DNA from: Chrysaora quinquecirrha | Lineage: Eukaryota; Cnidaria; Scyphozoa; Semaeostomeae; Pelagiidae | DNA: 64,000 nt | Assembly (NCBI GenBank): GCA_014526335.1 | Contig: JACTAT010000002.1 | Coordinates: 3,082,506 to 3,146,505 of the forward strand | Direction: 5' to 3' | Shown: in pieces, positions 1 through 11,689 of the stretch | Layout: every line of letters begins with the position of its first letter | How positions within the stretch are numbered: position 1 is the stretch's first letter | The notes under the pieces: generated by a model | The model's input: the letters and a program-made list of their open reading frames with translations, nothing else | What the model was told of the DNA's origin: nothing | The model's database searches: none | Translations under genes and position numbers: made by a program

Positions 1-1613
1 ATTCTGTTGATGAAGATACTACTGGGGTGATCCTCTTCCAAAACCTCCAGCATTATGGCTTCTAGAAAAAAGTTAAACAATCCTCGATGGGTCCTGGGTA
101 TAGAAGACGGTCTTGTAGTTGGAAATGTTTGCGCATTTTGCCTTCAAACAGCACACAACTCGCTGCCCAACCAATGCTAGTTTCCCGCTACAATCATGGA
201 CAAAAATTATGAGACAAATGGGATTTTTCTATAATTTTACCCCCTTTTCAATGTTGAAAAGTGTTGAAAACAACATGAAACACCAAGAAAATGCAGAAAG
301 TGACAGTGCGACAACTTTTTATACGCACAACATTGAATCAGGGGGAGGGGGTAGAGGCAATCTCAAAGAAAAATTTTTCCAAGATTGTAGTTTGTACAAT
401 GACATAACTTTGATCAGTTACTGTACATCAGTTAGTGGTAACGATAATTACGACTCATGGAGTCTAATCTAATGTCGGAGAGAGACAGCCAAATTCTTTA
501 CTTCTCTACAATTCAAAAACTATAAAACTAACAGTGAATTGATAACTTTCCAACAGCATCAGTTGAAAGCCAATTGTCTTCCTGTCTTACTTCAGCTTGC
601 TGTGCACTTCTTCGCAGCAACTAAAGTCCGGGTACTCATCTCATCAGATTGTTTCGAACATTTTTTGAATATGAAGTCAACAAGACTCAAATTATGGCCT
701 CTGGGGCCGGATATTCCTCCCCGCCCCGGTGGCTGATGGAAGATTCATGGAGAATACAGTCGTAGTACGACTTATCATTTGGGAAGGCCAGAAATTCCTT
801 GGTAAAAGAAAGGGAACAAAGTAAAATTTTTCTTCTTTAAAAACGGTAATGTTAACATTACGTTATAAACTTTTTTATATGAACACACACATATTTATAA
901 ATACAATATAACAATGATTTAATGAGAGAACCCTCTAATTACGTAGACTGAGGTCCTAACTATCAAGCAAGCCTTGTACTTTCTTGAGCCTCCATAGTGC
1001 CAGAAGGTCTCGAATTTTCCACGTCCCTGCAAAAAGTTGAGAGGAATACGTTTCTTTCTGATTGTGCTTGTGCTTATGCTGGTTTAAAATGATAATAAAT
1101 CCTAATTAAACGATAAAGATATTGTTCTAAGCTCACGGTGTAGATAACCTCGCGTGAACCTCGCGTCAGGTGACTAAACAAAGCTTTCTGAACAGGTGCT
1201 CCTGCACATTGCAATAGAGCGTTGATCTTTTGAATAGGAATTTTGAGCTTGAATACTAAAGCAGAAAGCCAGCATCGCATCGCAAAGCGACCAATCAAAG
1301 AACACTTAGGTTGCTATGATACAGTTTACAGAATTTTGCTGTGATTTTTAAGTTTTATCGATACATTTTATGTTAGTTTTTGTACAGATAAATGGTTTAC
1401 TAGTTTTAAAGCAGCCTTGATATCAATTTCTGCTTTTTCCGACGTTTCCTGCAAGGTTTGTTTCATGTAGTCAAGAAATATATTTTTAGCAGAAAAGTAA
1501 CAGAAAGCAGGAAACTTGCCAGGGATCCGTCCAAACGCATTCTGAAAGCATTGTTGAAAACACAGTTGGATTTGCTGTTTGTGTTTATCTCGTGAGCAAT
1601 ACCAATGTTCTAG
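1..1613. other. Upstream intergenic region, no convincing gene
   Basis: I see no convincing gene here. The first 65 bases form an open frame (from base 3) that ends in TAG at 63-65 and reads like the tail of a coding exon, so the last exon of an upstream gene may end here; this is weak. Between about 237 and 357 there is an imperfect inverted repeat, with a C-rich left arm and a right arm carrying a run of G-rich sequence next to CAACATTGAAT. Related G-rich sequence recurs near 59502-59530. The remainder is AT-rich, with no polyadenylation or promoter signal I would defend. Confidence 0.4.
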
Positions 1614-1617
1614 TTGA

Positions 1618-1629
1618 ATGAAGGACTAA
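1618..1629 (+). promoter_or_regulatory. Minimal upstream ORF before the PNGase F-like start codon
   Basis: The sequence reads ATG AAG GAC TAA and ends 8 nt before the ATG at 1638. If transcription starts upstream of it, scanning ribosomes would meet this three-codon frame first. Any effect on translation is inference. Confidence 0.4.
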
Positions 1630-1637
1630 CATTCAAA

Positions 1638-4600
1638 ATGGAGTTACAGACAGTCGTCCTATTTCTGGGCATTAGTTTTGCTGTTGCAGAATATAACCCA
1701 GGAGATAAAGCACCACCATTTACACTGCCAACACTCTCGGGCCCTTTGGTGTATAAGGGATTGAACAATACTAATATACAACCGCCCATAATATTCCACG
1801 AATATTCAAGTCATTCTGCGTTTCTCGATGCTCTATGGCATGATGACTCTTCAGTCGCCGAGCTGCTGCACCACTCGCCAGATAACACACAATATGTGTT
1901 TTTCTCTTCGACAACTGATGCTCAAAAAGTTGCTGAATGGATGAAGAAACGATTCAAAGAGGTTCTGGAAAAGTACTACACATATATCAAACATGACAGA
2001 GGAAGGTATGATAAAAACAGAGCAGAACTATTGTATTGTTTATATTCATAATAGACCATTTCAACTAAGGGCCTCGTTTTCAATAAAATTGAAAACTGGG
2101 TCACAGAGAAATTTCGACTTCAGATTCCAATTCAGAACCTTCTCTTTAGGAGGGGGTGTTTGGGTTTTACGGTTACACGGTTTTGCCAATATTTTTGCTC
2201 AGATTTTCGGTTTTTCCCGAAAATTACGTGGTTTTTTGGTTTTCAAAATCTCGTCGGTGGAACGGTTTTACGGCATTTCTGGATAATTTTTCCGGTTTTT
2301 GATTAAGATTTTGCGTTTTTGGTATTGGATGCCAACTCAGTGAAGCTACAGGTTAACCGGCAATGAAAACAAAAATTGTTAGTGGAGGAAAACGTCTCAA
2401 AAACGTTAAGTGAACAGTAAAAGTTAACGAACCTACTGTTTTAATAGATTCTCTAGGCAATTTTTGCGCAATACAGTTTTGTTCAAAATATCACACGGTT
2501 TTACGGTTTTTGAGCAAATTTCGAGCGGAAATTCGGTTTCCAGACCCCCCCAAACACCCCCTCCTTTAGTATTGAGGCAAAGTTTTATGCTTCTAATCCT
2601 TAAGATATTGATTTTATAGGTTTTCAAAGTTTGAAATTCTATAAAGGATTTTACGGTGAAAAATCGCTGGGGGTGAAATTTTACACCCTCAATCAGTTTA
2701 CACGGTCAAATCCCTTATAAGTTTTCAAACTTTTAATCGCTAACGAATCAACATCGTAAGGACTAGAAGCGTAAAAATTTGCCTCGTCACCAAGAAGAAG
2801 GAATCTGAAGTCGAAATTTCAGACAGATTGGGCTTCTGGGTAATGTAATCGTGTACCGGGCCCTTGGAGACTTTGGAAGGAAGCATCAAAGATAACGTAC
2901 ATTTTTTCTGGACCTTATGAGCCTGGGCCCCGGACCTTTTACTACCCTGATGGACCCCCTATCGACTGTATTGCTCCACATAATTGAGCTTTGACTTACT
3001 TTTTCAGAGAGCCTGGACAGGATGACGTTGGACAAAAAAGATTTTTCAAGTATATTGTTATTTTCATTTATATTTTTTCAAATTTAATTGTTTCTGATTA
3101 GAAATTCTTCCTTATTTCAATTAGTAGTCTTAATAAACTCAGTCTACATTTGGTCAAAATATTTTCAACCTTAAGGTGCTTTCCAACAACGTTTGCCCCA
3201 ATTATTTCAATACAAGAGAGATTTCCTAGCTTATATTAAGGATCCCAAGAAATGGTGATCCAACCCTGGAGATAGCAAGCAACGAAAAAGCAATGTGTTC
3301 TAACGGTGGATATACAACCACACAATCCCACAAAGCATGTCATTTTCTCCACAAGAAAAATCCTGATGACCTTAACATGGGTTTAGAATAGAGCTCTACG
3401 GATTCGGTAGTCAAAATGACAACTGTGTTTGTGAGGGCATCCCGGTCGAATGGTTGGGAATGCAACAGCTTACTTAGCTTGATACGAGAAAACGTTAATG
3501 AAAATTTACCCTCCCTTTTAGGAAAGAGCAAGGTTTCTCAAAACCTTTCAGGGGAATTTACAAACGAGCTATCGCGTCTGATGACTTCGAAAATATAACC
3601 AATTTGCCGAAATCAATCCACAAAGAAGCAGTCTTCACAAAGCTCTAGTAACGAAAAGTGTTATCGTCGAAAGGACCCAAGAAGACGACACGACTGAATC
3701 GAGTAGCACAGATGGAGGCAAACAAGAGTTTATCGAGTCTTGGCTTAAAAGACTGCATTTTGTTACTATTCCGACTTTTCAGTTTGGGAACTGGATCCCA
3801 CTTGTGGCGTCACGCTGGTACTGCTCAGGCCATGGGTGTGGCTTTGATCAAATTGCGTTTGAAAGCGAAAGAGGTCAGTATGGAAATGGTAGGAAATTTT
3901 CTCCTCAGTTTATCCTCACCTTCTTCTAACATAAAAGGCCCTCTTGGAATCGTCTTGCTAGACTCGTTAGCTGTGACTCACAGGATCCTAACGTGCAAAG
4001 TTTCATTGACCTATCTCTTAAAGTTTTGAATTTTTATTGGCGTTCAAAGCTCAATATACTCGGGCTGGGTGGTAAAACTTTCATCTTTCATTCGGACTGG
4101 ACTATGCCTTTATGAGTCTTATACTTTGAAAAACGCTCATAAATGATAGACTCATTACACGATTCTACAGTAGTTTATGCTGAGCTACTTTTGACTTGAC
4201 ACTCCAACAGAGCGATTGTAGAAAACAACAACAGCAACATCGAGCGAAGTTATAGGACTTATGTAGAGAGTCTACAAGAAGGTGTTGTGGCCTTGCGGTG
4301 TAATCGAGCTGACTCGTGGTGTCAGGAGCTCAGTGTGGTCAGAGTTCGAGCCCAGCCACGGTAGCGTCACAGCCAGGGTCGAGGTCTCGATTAGTTAACC
4401 TACTACTGAGATCCTAGCGACTGGCGCTAAAACACCATTTCACCTTCACCTCGCCGACCTTCTACATAAATGAATGCTTAATACGAATTTGGCATTGAAA
4501 ATTCTATTACCAAAATTCATGTAAACAATGCCGTCTGTCATAAATGTGAGATGTATTCCCTATGTCTACGTATTCTAAACTTTTCGAGTTTTTTATCTTC

Positions 4601-7600
4601 ATAGATGGAGACCTCAAGTTCATTTCGAAGAGGCTTGACGCACACTATGATTGGCTGCCTTCTCCATACACGCTAAAAGAAAGACACCCAAAAACAAAGA
4701 TTGTTGACTATGGCGATGGATGCGAGGTCAAACATGATGTGGAGGCAGAGTCATTTATCATACTAGTCAGCAGGGCAAAATGTTCGTTTTTCGAAAAGGT
4801 AAAGTCCTTGAATGTTAAATACTCACTCTTAGTGAAAAACATATATATTATTTGGTATAAGATGGACATCTCCGTGTGTTCAATGCTTCAGATGCTTCGG
4901 TGCCAACGTGGTCGTGGAGCTTCTACCCACAGCCTGCCATTGACTTCTAAAGTGAAAACAGCTTTAAGCTGATTGAAGGTTTCGTAAGATGGTTGCTGAT
5001 AAAAACGGGATTCAGACAAAAAACAAAATACATGGCATTAAAAAACCCAGCATCTGAAAACGCCATGCTTATGTCGACCTACGATACGATAAAACTTACG
5101 CCAACTACTTGTAAATGCCAACTTATGTCGACATGTCTAGCTAGTCAGAACTTATAAGAAACAGTTGGTCGCGGTCGCTCGAGCACTCAGGTCGATTGCG
5201 ATTGATGGGAATGTGTTGTATACTAATCGCAGAAGTAGAACATGCCAAACTTTCTGGACCTGTGCGTCGACTAGTTGCCATTAAAAGGAACTAGTTTATT
5301 TTCCAGGCCCTCATGTCGACAGGTCAGTTGCGATAAATAAATTCCAAAAAATCGTCGACGAGCAGTGGGAATCTAACTCTGACTGGGTGCAATGACGACG
5401 TAAACCTGAATCAATTTTGGGACACTACAACACTAAGCATGCACCACGTTTTCTTTTGCAGATTCAAGTTGGAATGAAAGCTAACGCTTTGGCAGTGATC
5501 GTTTACTCAGAGGAAAATACCGCAGTTGTAGATATGACATGCAGTGGAGAAGAATGCGCTACGAACTCTAATATTCCAGGAACAATGATAACCTATGAAG
5601 CTGGACAGAAGCTTTTAGAGCTTCTGAAAAGTGGGGAAGAAATATATGCAAGATTTCAACATACACCAAGCCGGAATTTTTTCTTAGCACTTGATGAACA
5701 GGGCAAACTGCAAGAAGTCGGTTGGCTGTTGTTTCCATCAATGCGTTTCCTGACGTACCAGGCAGAATGGTAAGCTAAGAAGTTCGCTGTCAGTTCATTG
5801 TTAGACTTTGTTACCACGAGTTTGTTATCGCTATTGAACTAAGCCATTTGGGCACTCAAACTAACAATTTATGCGATATCGTTTTGTTACTATAGTGTCC
5901 GTTTAAAGTGCGATAACTGGGACCCATGTAATAAGTGGGGGGTGACAGCTTCCCAGTACGCCGGTACAGAGCACCCGGTACACGGTACGACAGGCTCAAA
6001 ATCGACCCGGTACGGTACAAATGCAACCTGGTACATCGTGCATTTGAAAAATCAAAACATACGCATGCGTGAGAACTGGTTTGACACCGGTACATTGTCA
6101 CAAATACTCACCGGTACGTTTGCAAACAAGCCGGTACACCGGTACATTGGTCATAGCTGTCATCCCCACCCCCCACTGATAAGTCTAGTTTGTGGTATTG
6201 TTGCTGTCAATGTATTTGTTTGACAAAGCAAACTGCTAAAATGAGAGTGCGAACTGGCCTTGCAGTATACGCATGGGCAATCCATAAGAGTGTATAGGTG
6301 AAATTTCATACCAAGAAAGTCACAGTAAAATAAGTTAAAAAATATCGACACAAATGTTAATGCAAATCTTAATAAGTGGGGATCCTAATAAGGGCGGGGG
6401 ACTTGTTTAAAAAAAAATAATAATAATTAGCGTAGAGACAAGAAGGATCATTTGTGTGACTTTTCTCCCTTTTTCCGTTTAGGTTGAATTACAAAACAAC
6501 GCTGCTGAATAAAATAAAAGGCATGACCAAAACGATTGAAATCTTTGACTTTTCAATAATGCATGGAAACCCTGGTGTTGTAAAAGCCAAAGTGATACCT
6601 CCTTTGGAAGGTGAGTTACAGTACTCCTTCGGGTGAATTAGGGTTGTCGTTGGCAGTGATTCTGCTGTTGTGGAATCGAATGACGTCATTAACATTCATG
6701 CACATGTACAGTGGAGATAAAAGCAACGCATTCGAGAGTCCGAAGAACGAATGTTCAATTTTATGGGATTGGAGTAAGTGCCCCATCTGCCCCCTTCTCC
6801 CCTATCCAAGGTGAAATGGTGTATTTAGCGCCAGTCGCTAGGATCTCGGTGGTTGATTAACTAATTGATACCTCGACCCTGGCTGTGACACTACCGTAGC
6901 TGGGGCTCGAACTCTGATCTCACTAAGCTTTTCACACCACGAACAAGCTGGATTAGGCCACGACGCCACAGCAGCTTCACCTATGACGCCACTGGTTGAG
7001 TTGTTTTGTACAAAAGAGATCTGTGTCCTCTATCTGTGTCCTATTTGTCAAATGCATCTTAAATCAAGTAGCTAAAGAACTCAGCACCAGTAAAGCTAAA
7101 CTTAATTCACTGTCTACTGGGTATATTCCTGGGTTCAAATGTGGATGGCAAAGTTTTGCGTAGCGCTCTATGCATCCTGGGAACAAGGTTGAAGTCAGCT
7201 CTAAGAAAACCCCAGAGAGCTACCTCCATAACGTTTCTTTATGACATAGCAAACCTAAATTAGCATTGTCTAATTCTGTCTCAAATGTGTAGTGTAACTA
7301 AACGTATTCAATGCAGAATTTCAGAAATACAAGCAAGTCTATCTGGATATGTCACTCAGCTGCCCTGGCAATACAGACTTCTCTTGCCCCCACTGGGATC
7401 ACACAGTACAACTGTTTATTGATTGTGGCACAAGTGAATTCGCGGGAGAGGAGCTTGGACGATGGATTACCCCATTCCGAAGGTAATTTGCAGGGAAGGT
7501 GTAGCTAATGACACGTACACTGATAAATACTCGTGTATGGGTGTAGGAGAATCAAGTACTGAAGGTAACGACAGCTATATCGTAATAGCTTCAAGTAAAT

Positions 7601-10600
7601 GTTTAATAGCTCGGTGCAAGAAGGGTCGAGTCAGATTCAGTCGGTTTGAGAAGACTTTTTAGAGAGTTTAAAATAGGTTAGAACATCAACGAACAGAATG
7701 AGGGAGAACTGAACGCATTCACATTGTAAATTAAACTGGTTTTAGTTTTATAAATGTTGCTATGTGATTGGTCAGTCTTGTAATTCGAATCGATTTGATT
7801 GGTGGAAATCTAACCTGGTTTAAATAAAGCTGGATTAATCATGAGTAAATTAATCATGTCGGTGTGAAAGCAGTATAAGTGTACAACTTGAGAAGAGAAG
7901 TAGCAAAAATAAAGTAGAGACAAAACAATTGTTTTTGAGGTGGACTGGGTTGAATCGAGTTTCATCGAGCCGAGTCAAGTTGAGTCGAGTCGAGTTGAAT
8001 CGAGTCGAACTACAACTAGAGGGGTATCGCCCTGGTTGAGGGTAAACGTGGTTTGATAGGTTTTTAGTACTTTCTATTTATTGTTGAATAATAAGAATTG
8101 TGGCATAGTTAAATCTTAAAAGCGCGCGAAAATATTTTGATGACGCCATGTGCGAAATATTTTCTACGTTTTTTTTCTAAACTTTCGTCCACCAGCAGAG
8201 AAAAATATTTTTAAAATGCGTACCTGAAAACGAATTGTAAATATTCGCCATTTTCACTTTTGTATTTTGTTGCACTGTTTTGTTTTGGTTTCTTTTATTA
8301 GAGTGGTGAAAGGTTTTTCCAACAAAAACACAGCTTCATGACAAGTTTAATTCAACCCGATAAATTACGTAATGTACGATTTGTAATTTGATGTCCGTTT
8401 TAGTCGCCACAGGCTTTGTTTCCATGAGCTGTTTGATTGGCCTAAGTCGCCCTATTTGAGGGCCCTATGGTAATTTCCTGTTAACAACGTAGCCTTATGA
8501 AAGCTACGCCCTGTGGTACGAAAAAGTAAACAATTTCCTGCGGCGCCGCAAGCTTATTTTAACTGTTTAATGGTCTCTGCGGAGGCACATTTCACAATTT
8601 TGTTTGCCCTCAATCAGGGCGACTTCACAAAATTTAGGCCGTCGCGACCACTTTGTCTTTGCGCTGCTCGTCACAGAAGACGAGTTGAACGATATCCAAT
8701 ATAATTCATTTCAAATCGTGATGAGTTTATTTTTCTAACTTCCTTCGTTCAGCTGAAATTCTTGACTAATGAAACAATACCCTCAACCAGGGCGACACCC
8801 CTCTAGGTCGAGTGGATTTAAGAAGAGTAGATATGTGGGGTTTTTGCGTAGACTGATTACCATAGTCCCTGTTATCGCTCACGAGGCCGAGGCTAGCACT
8901 AAAAGGAGATCGCTCAAACTGTCCAAGAAACTGTAGTTTGAGCGTCCAGCATTTCAATTCAATAGCGAAACTACGACTCACGTAATCAGTCTAGTTGTTG
9001 CGGAGAAAACAGTGACATACAAACAGTCCATACAATCGCCTTGAAAAAGTATATATTCTTAATGCATAGTCGTTCTTTTATAGGAGAATAGGACGTTGGC
9101 TGACACCAATAAAGCCACTTATTCCCTTATTTACATCAACCGCTTGCACATTTACGATGAAAACAGTTCCTTGGGCAATGGCTTGGAAGCCTTCCTTGCG
9201 CATACAGCTATCAGAAAGAATCACAGAAGGTAAGAATCTTTGAATAGGAAAGCTCAGATGAAATCTGTACATATTAGTATTCCCCCCAAGTTTTTGTTGT
9301 TGATTGCTTGAAAAAAAACAGAGTCTAATCCAGGAGAACCGAGCCTGGTTACCAACAACCTCGTCCCTAGGCCCTAAATCGAGTTTCCTCGAATCTCAAC
9401 CGTCAGATCGATTTTGGCACTGGTACCGGCCACAAAATCTGTCAAAATACTGGCAATTTTGGCCTAGGCATCAAAACAAGATGTAGATTCCGAAAGCAGA
9501 TGTTCTTAGAAAGGAAATGCAAAGAATTTCATTGATAACTGCAAGGCAAAATACAATATCTCATGTAGCATCATTTTTTGGTTTTTATACATGTTTTTCA
9601 CCTAGTTTTGCGGCCATTTTTGGTGGTAAACTTTGAAGGATCTGTGACATCACTTAAAATTTCTATTGTTTGAGCAGCCAATCAAATTGCGAAGAGACAA
9701 GGCCGATACCAGGGTCGAATATGGCCTATTCACCCTGGGGACGAGGTTGGGTTACCAACAGATCACTAGCTGAGTGTCATTGACTGTCACTGGGTGCTTT
9801 TGATTGTCGCTGGCTCTGGGTCGGTGTTGGAAACTTGCTCGTTGAATCAGATCCAATTTTATGAATGGTTCATATGAATCAGCATATCTGCTGATTGCTC
9901 ATACACCTTAATACACATTACAGATTTTTCAATTACGTTGCAAGCTATTCAGTGCCTTTATCATTTTTCGAGTCCATTTTAAATGAATTCCTAAGTGGCT
10001 TTTCTGACATTTGAAGACCAAATTTCTATGGATTTGGGCAGAAAATGCCCACTTTTATGGGCCACACCAAACATTGGCTTTGCAGCATCACTAGCTCTCA
10101 TAACAGCAAAACCTTTTCAACAACAACTACTTTCAAATGCATTAATCAATATGTGTTTTTCGGTCTGCAATCTTCGTTGTTGAAGACTCGCAATAAGAGG
10201 AGTGGGAAGGTATTTTGTTGGTACCTTATGAGAGTTTTCTAAAGAACGTGAAACGTGAAAGTAACCAAAAACAATTTCGTGAAACGTGAGCGTGTATCAA
10301 GCGTGAAGCGTGAAGAGCCAAAGTGCCAAAGCTACGCCTTACGATCTTCGCAAAAATCTATTTCGCTTCTCCGTGAAGAGTATCAAAGAGTCCTCTTTAC
10401 CCCCCCCCTCCTCCCTCTCTCTTATAACATTTTTCTCTCATCTTGTTGCCTTTACCAGTTCCAGTTTCGATCTCTACTCTATTCTTGTGAACGAACAACT
10501 GGATAGCCGGATAAATTATGATATACGTTTAATGTGCGTACATTATCGTAAATTACAAGCATAATTTATGTTACATGCATAAAATATCATAAAGTAAAGC

Positions 10601-11129
10601 ACGTATTATTCTCTTTGCAGAGGACTGTGAAACCACTTTAAAGCCTTACAAGATTAAACGTCTTTACAAAGGAGGCACGTTCGATAAAAACTACAACAGC
10701 AAATATCATAGAAAAGAGTTTACAGTTCCAGAAAACGCGAAAAAAGTCGAAATTTATGCTGTGATAACAGGACACGGTAGTGACGACAATAACTGCGCGG
10801 AGTTCTGCGTAACTTCGCATACTTTTGTAGTTAACAGCCAGTACAAAAACACGCGTGTGTTCACAAACGCGGGTACTCCCACGGGATGCGCGGATAGAGT
10901 AAAAACTGGAGTGATTCCCAATGAGCATGGCACATGGCTTTACGGTCGCAATGGATGGTGTGATGGACAAGAAGTAGAACCCTGGGTTGAGGATATAACA
11001 GAGCAAGTTAAACTGAACGGGCAACAGAACACAATTTCTTACCATGGTTATTTCAATGGCAGAGATCCAGCTCCAAAATCGAATCCTGGGGAAATAATTA
11101 TGCATTCTTTTCTTGTTTTCTACAAATAA
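1638..11129 (+). CDS. Secreted PNGase F-like peptide:N-glycosidase with PA domain
   Basis: Eight coding exons: 1638-2005, about 3632-3873, 4605-4798, 5462-5769, 6483-6610, 7317-7482, 9084-9229, 10621-11129. All junctions are GT..AG with matching phase, giving about 686 aa. The acceptor of exon 2 is uncertain; 3707 also keeps frame. The start is the ATG followed by a hydrophobic signal peptide (MELQTVVLFLGISFAVA). Exons 3-4 encode a PA domain (CSFFEKIQVGMKANA, then AVIVYSEEN). Exons 6-8 match the two-domain PNGase F fold: CPHWDH, ELGRWITPFRR, NNCAEFC and GWCDG. The Asp in HWDH (about 441) and the Glu in CAEFC (about 578) align with catalytic Asp60 and Glu206 of bacterial PNGase F. The equivalent of Glu118 appears to be Lys (TMKTVPW), so activity is not assured. 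PNGase F hydrolyses the GlcNAc-Asn bond of N-glycoproteins. Several introns are loaded with transposons. Confidence 0.85.
2149..2564. mobile_element. MITE with 15-bp terminal inverted repeats in intron 1
   Basis: The left end GGAGGGGGTGTTTGG (2149-2163) is matched by its reverse complement at 2550-2564. Flanking direct repeats TTTA lie at 2145-2148 and 2565-2568. The interior has many ACGGTTTT-like words and no ORF. It sits in the first intron of the PNGase F-like gene. The family is not assigned. Confidence 0.65.
2840..2942 (+). repeat. Dispersed repeat, copy 1 (GTAATGTAATCG family)
   Basis: The segment starts near GGGTAATGTAATCG, continues through ACCGGGCC and GGAAGCAT, and ends in a GC-rich GGGCCCCGGACC stretch. 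A second copy at 23155-23272 keeps the same word order. Origin unknown; probably a non-autonomous element. Confidence 0.5.
4136..4277 (+). mobile_element. MITE-like element with (CAA)n core, copy 1
   Basis: It contains CTCCAACAGAGCGATTG followed by a CAACAACAGCAACAT stretch and GAGCGAAGT, then ACTTATGTAGAGAGTC. The same order occurs at 26388-26525 and, inverted, at 37774-37895; related ends occur at 39206-39343 and 8849-8993. No ORF. It lies in the PNGase F-like intron before exon 3. Confidence 0.55.
4281..4442 (+). mobile_element. tRNA-derived SINE, copy 1
   Basis: It contains an RNA polymerase III B-box-like segment (AGTTCGAGCCC at 4343-4353) about 55 nt after an A-box-like segment, followed by a tail with CAGGGTCGAGGTCTCG and CTGAGATCCTAGCGACTGG. 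Near-identical copies are at 27984-28121 (+), 6810-6980 (-) and 34884-35033 (-). It does not fold as a functional tRNA. Confidence 0.7.
5262..5355 (+). repeat. Dispersed repeat, copy 1 (GACTAGTTGCCAT family)
   Basis: It carries CGACTAGTTGCCAT, AAAAGGAAC and then GACAGGTCAGTTGC with AATAAAT. A second copy with the same order and spacing is at 39551-39640 in a PDIA4 intron. Non-coding; family unknown. Confidence 0.5.
5950..6150 (+). repeat. CCGGTAC-rich simple repeat region
   Basis: Irregularly spaced CCGGTAC and CGGTACA words occur about ten times across 200 bp within an intron of the PNGase F-like gene. A similar GGTACC-rich patch lies near 23425-23645. No open frame here is supported as coding. 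Confidence 0.5.
6810..6980 (-). mobile_element. tRNA-derived SINE, copy 2 (inverted)
   Basis: This is the reverse complement of the SINE at 4281-4442: the plus strand reads GCGCCAGTCGCTAGGATCTC, then CTCGACCCTGGCTGTGAC, then GGGCTCGAAC (the B-box complement). It is inserted between exons 5 and 6 of the PNGase F-like gene. Confidence 0.65.
7925..8010 (+). repeat. TCGAG/TTGAG short tandem repeat
   Basis: About 80 bp are built from imperfect five-base units TCGAG, TTGAG and TCGAA. It lies directly beside the left end of the transposon that starts at 8020. Confidence 0.6.
8020..8802. mobile_element. Non-autonomous DNA transposon, inverted termini
   Basis: The left terminus AGGGGTATCGCCCTGGTTGA is repeated inverted at the right end (CAACCAGGGCGACACCCCT, ending at 8802). 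CTAG flanks both sides (8016-8019, 8803-8806); since CTAG is palindromic, the duplicated target may be only TA. Degenerate copies of the terminal motif occur inside (near 8449 and 8608). There is no transposase frame. It lies in the intron before exon 7 of the PNGase F-like gene. Confidence 0.65.
8849..8993. mobile_element. MITE-like element with TAGACTGATTAC termini
   Basis: The ends TAGACTGATTAC (8849-8860) and GTAATCAGTCTA (8982-8993) are perfect inverted complements. The right part (CAATAGCGAAACTACGACTC) resembles the right part of the element at 39206-39343, suggesting one family. Confidence 0.6.
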
Positions 11130-11130
11130 A
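11125..11130 (+). terminator. AATAAA polyadenylation signal overlapping the stop codon
   Basis: AATAAA starts inside the last lysine codon of the PNGase F-like gene and overlaps its TAA stop (11127-11129). If used, the 3' UTR would be very short. Confidence 0.5.
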
Positions 11131-11689
11131 AAATGCAACTTTTTTAAAAGGAACCATCTTTCTAAGGTACTACAGCCTCAAAAGTTTCTTAACAGTTTAA
11201 GTTAAGAGGTTCCTGGGGCCTGGGGGCTCCTTAAGAAAGACATTACACGATAACTTTTAACTTGAAACTTTTAGACAGGGTATTTTGGCCTGCAATCTAA
11301 GGAAGTGCCTAACCTTTGTTTTTAAACTTGATTCCCGGTAAATCGCCCACGCTGAATCGTTTAAGACCAGGAGCCAAATCGAGAAATGTCTCTATCACGT
11401 GATATACGACGTCATGGTGACGTCATAAAAATATACCTTTTACCCGTTTTAATTCGCTTAATAGCCACTTAATATGAGAGAAAATGGTAAAAATAGATAG
11501 AACACATCGAGAGCTTTCGATTGATATACATTTTGTCGCATTTCGAAGGTTAAAATATTTATGATGACGTCATCGGGACCTTTTTGAGCAGGTCCTTTCA
11601 TAGTGCGGGTATTGGTGAAACAATTGTGCATTTTATGTTACCAGTATCAAATTTGGCAAGAAGGGGTAGTTTGACACGCTGAAAAAGAT

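Noticed and set aside
3000..3050. Extra exon after a TTTTTCAG acceptor in the first PNGase F-like intron
   Set aside because: No good donor follows and the peptide has no match to the family; exons 1 and 2 already join in phase.
4281..4442. Possible functional tRNA gene
   Set aside because: Only the B box is good; there is no acceptor stem or anticodon arm, and four copies share a non-tRNA tail, so it is a SINE.
10638..11138. 166-codon minus-strand frame
   Set aside because: It is the shadow of the last PNGase F-like exon, whose plus-strand frame has conserved motifs and correct splice phase.
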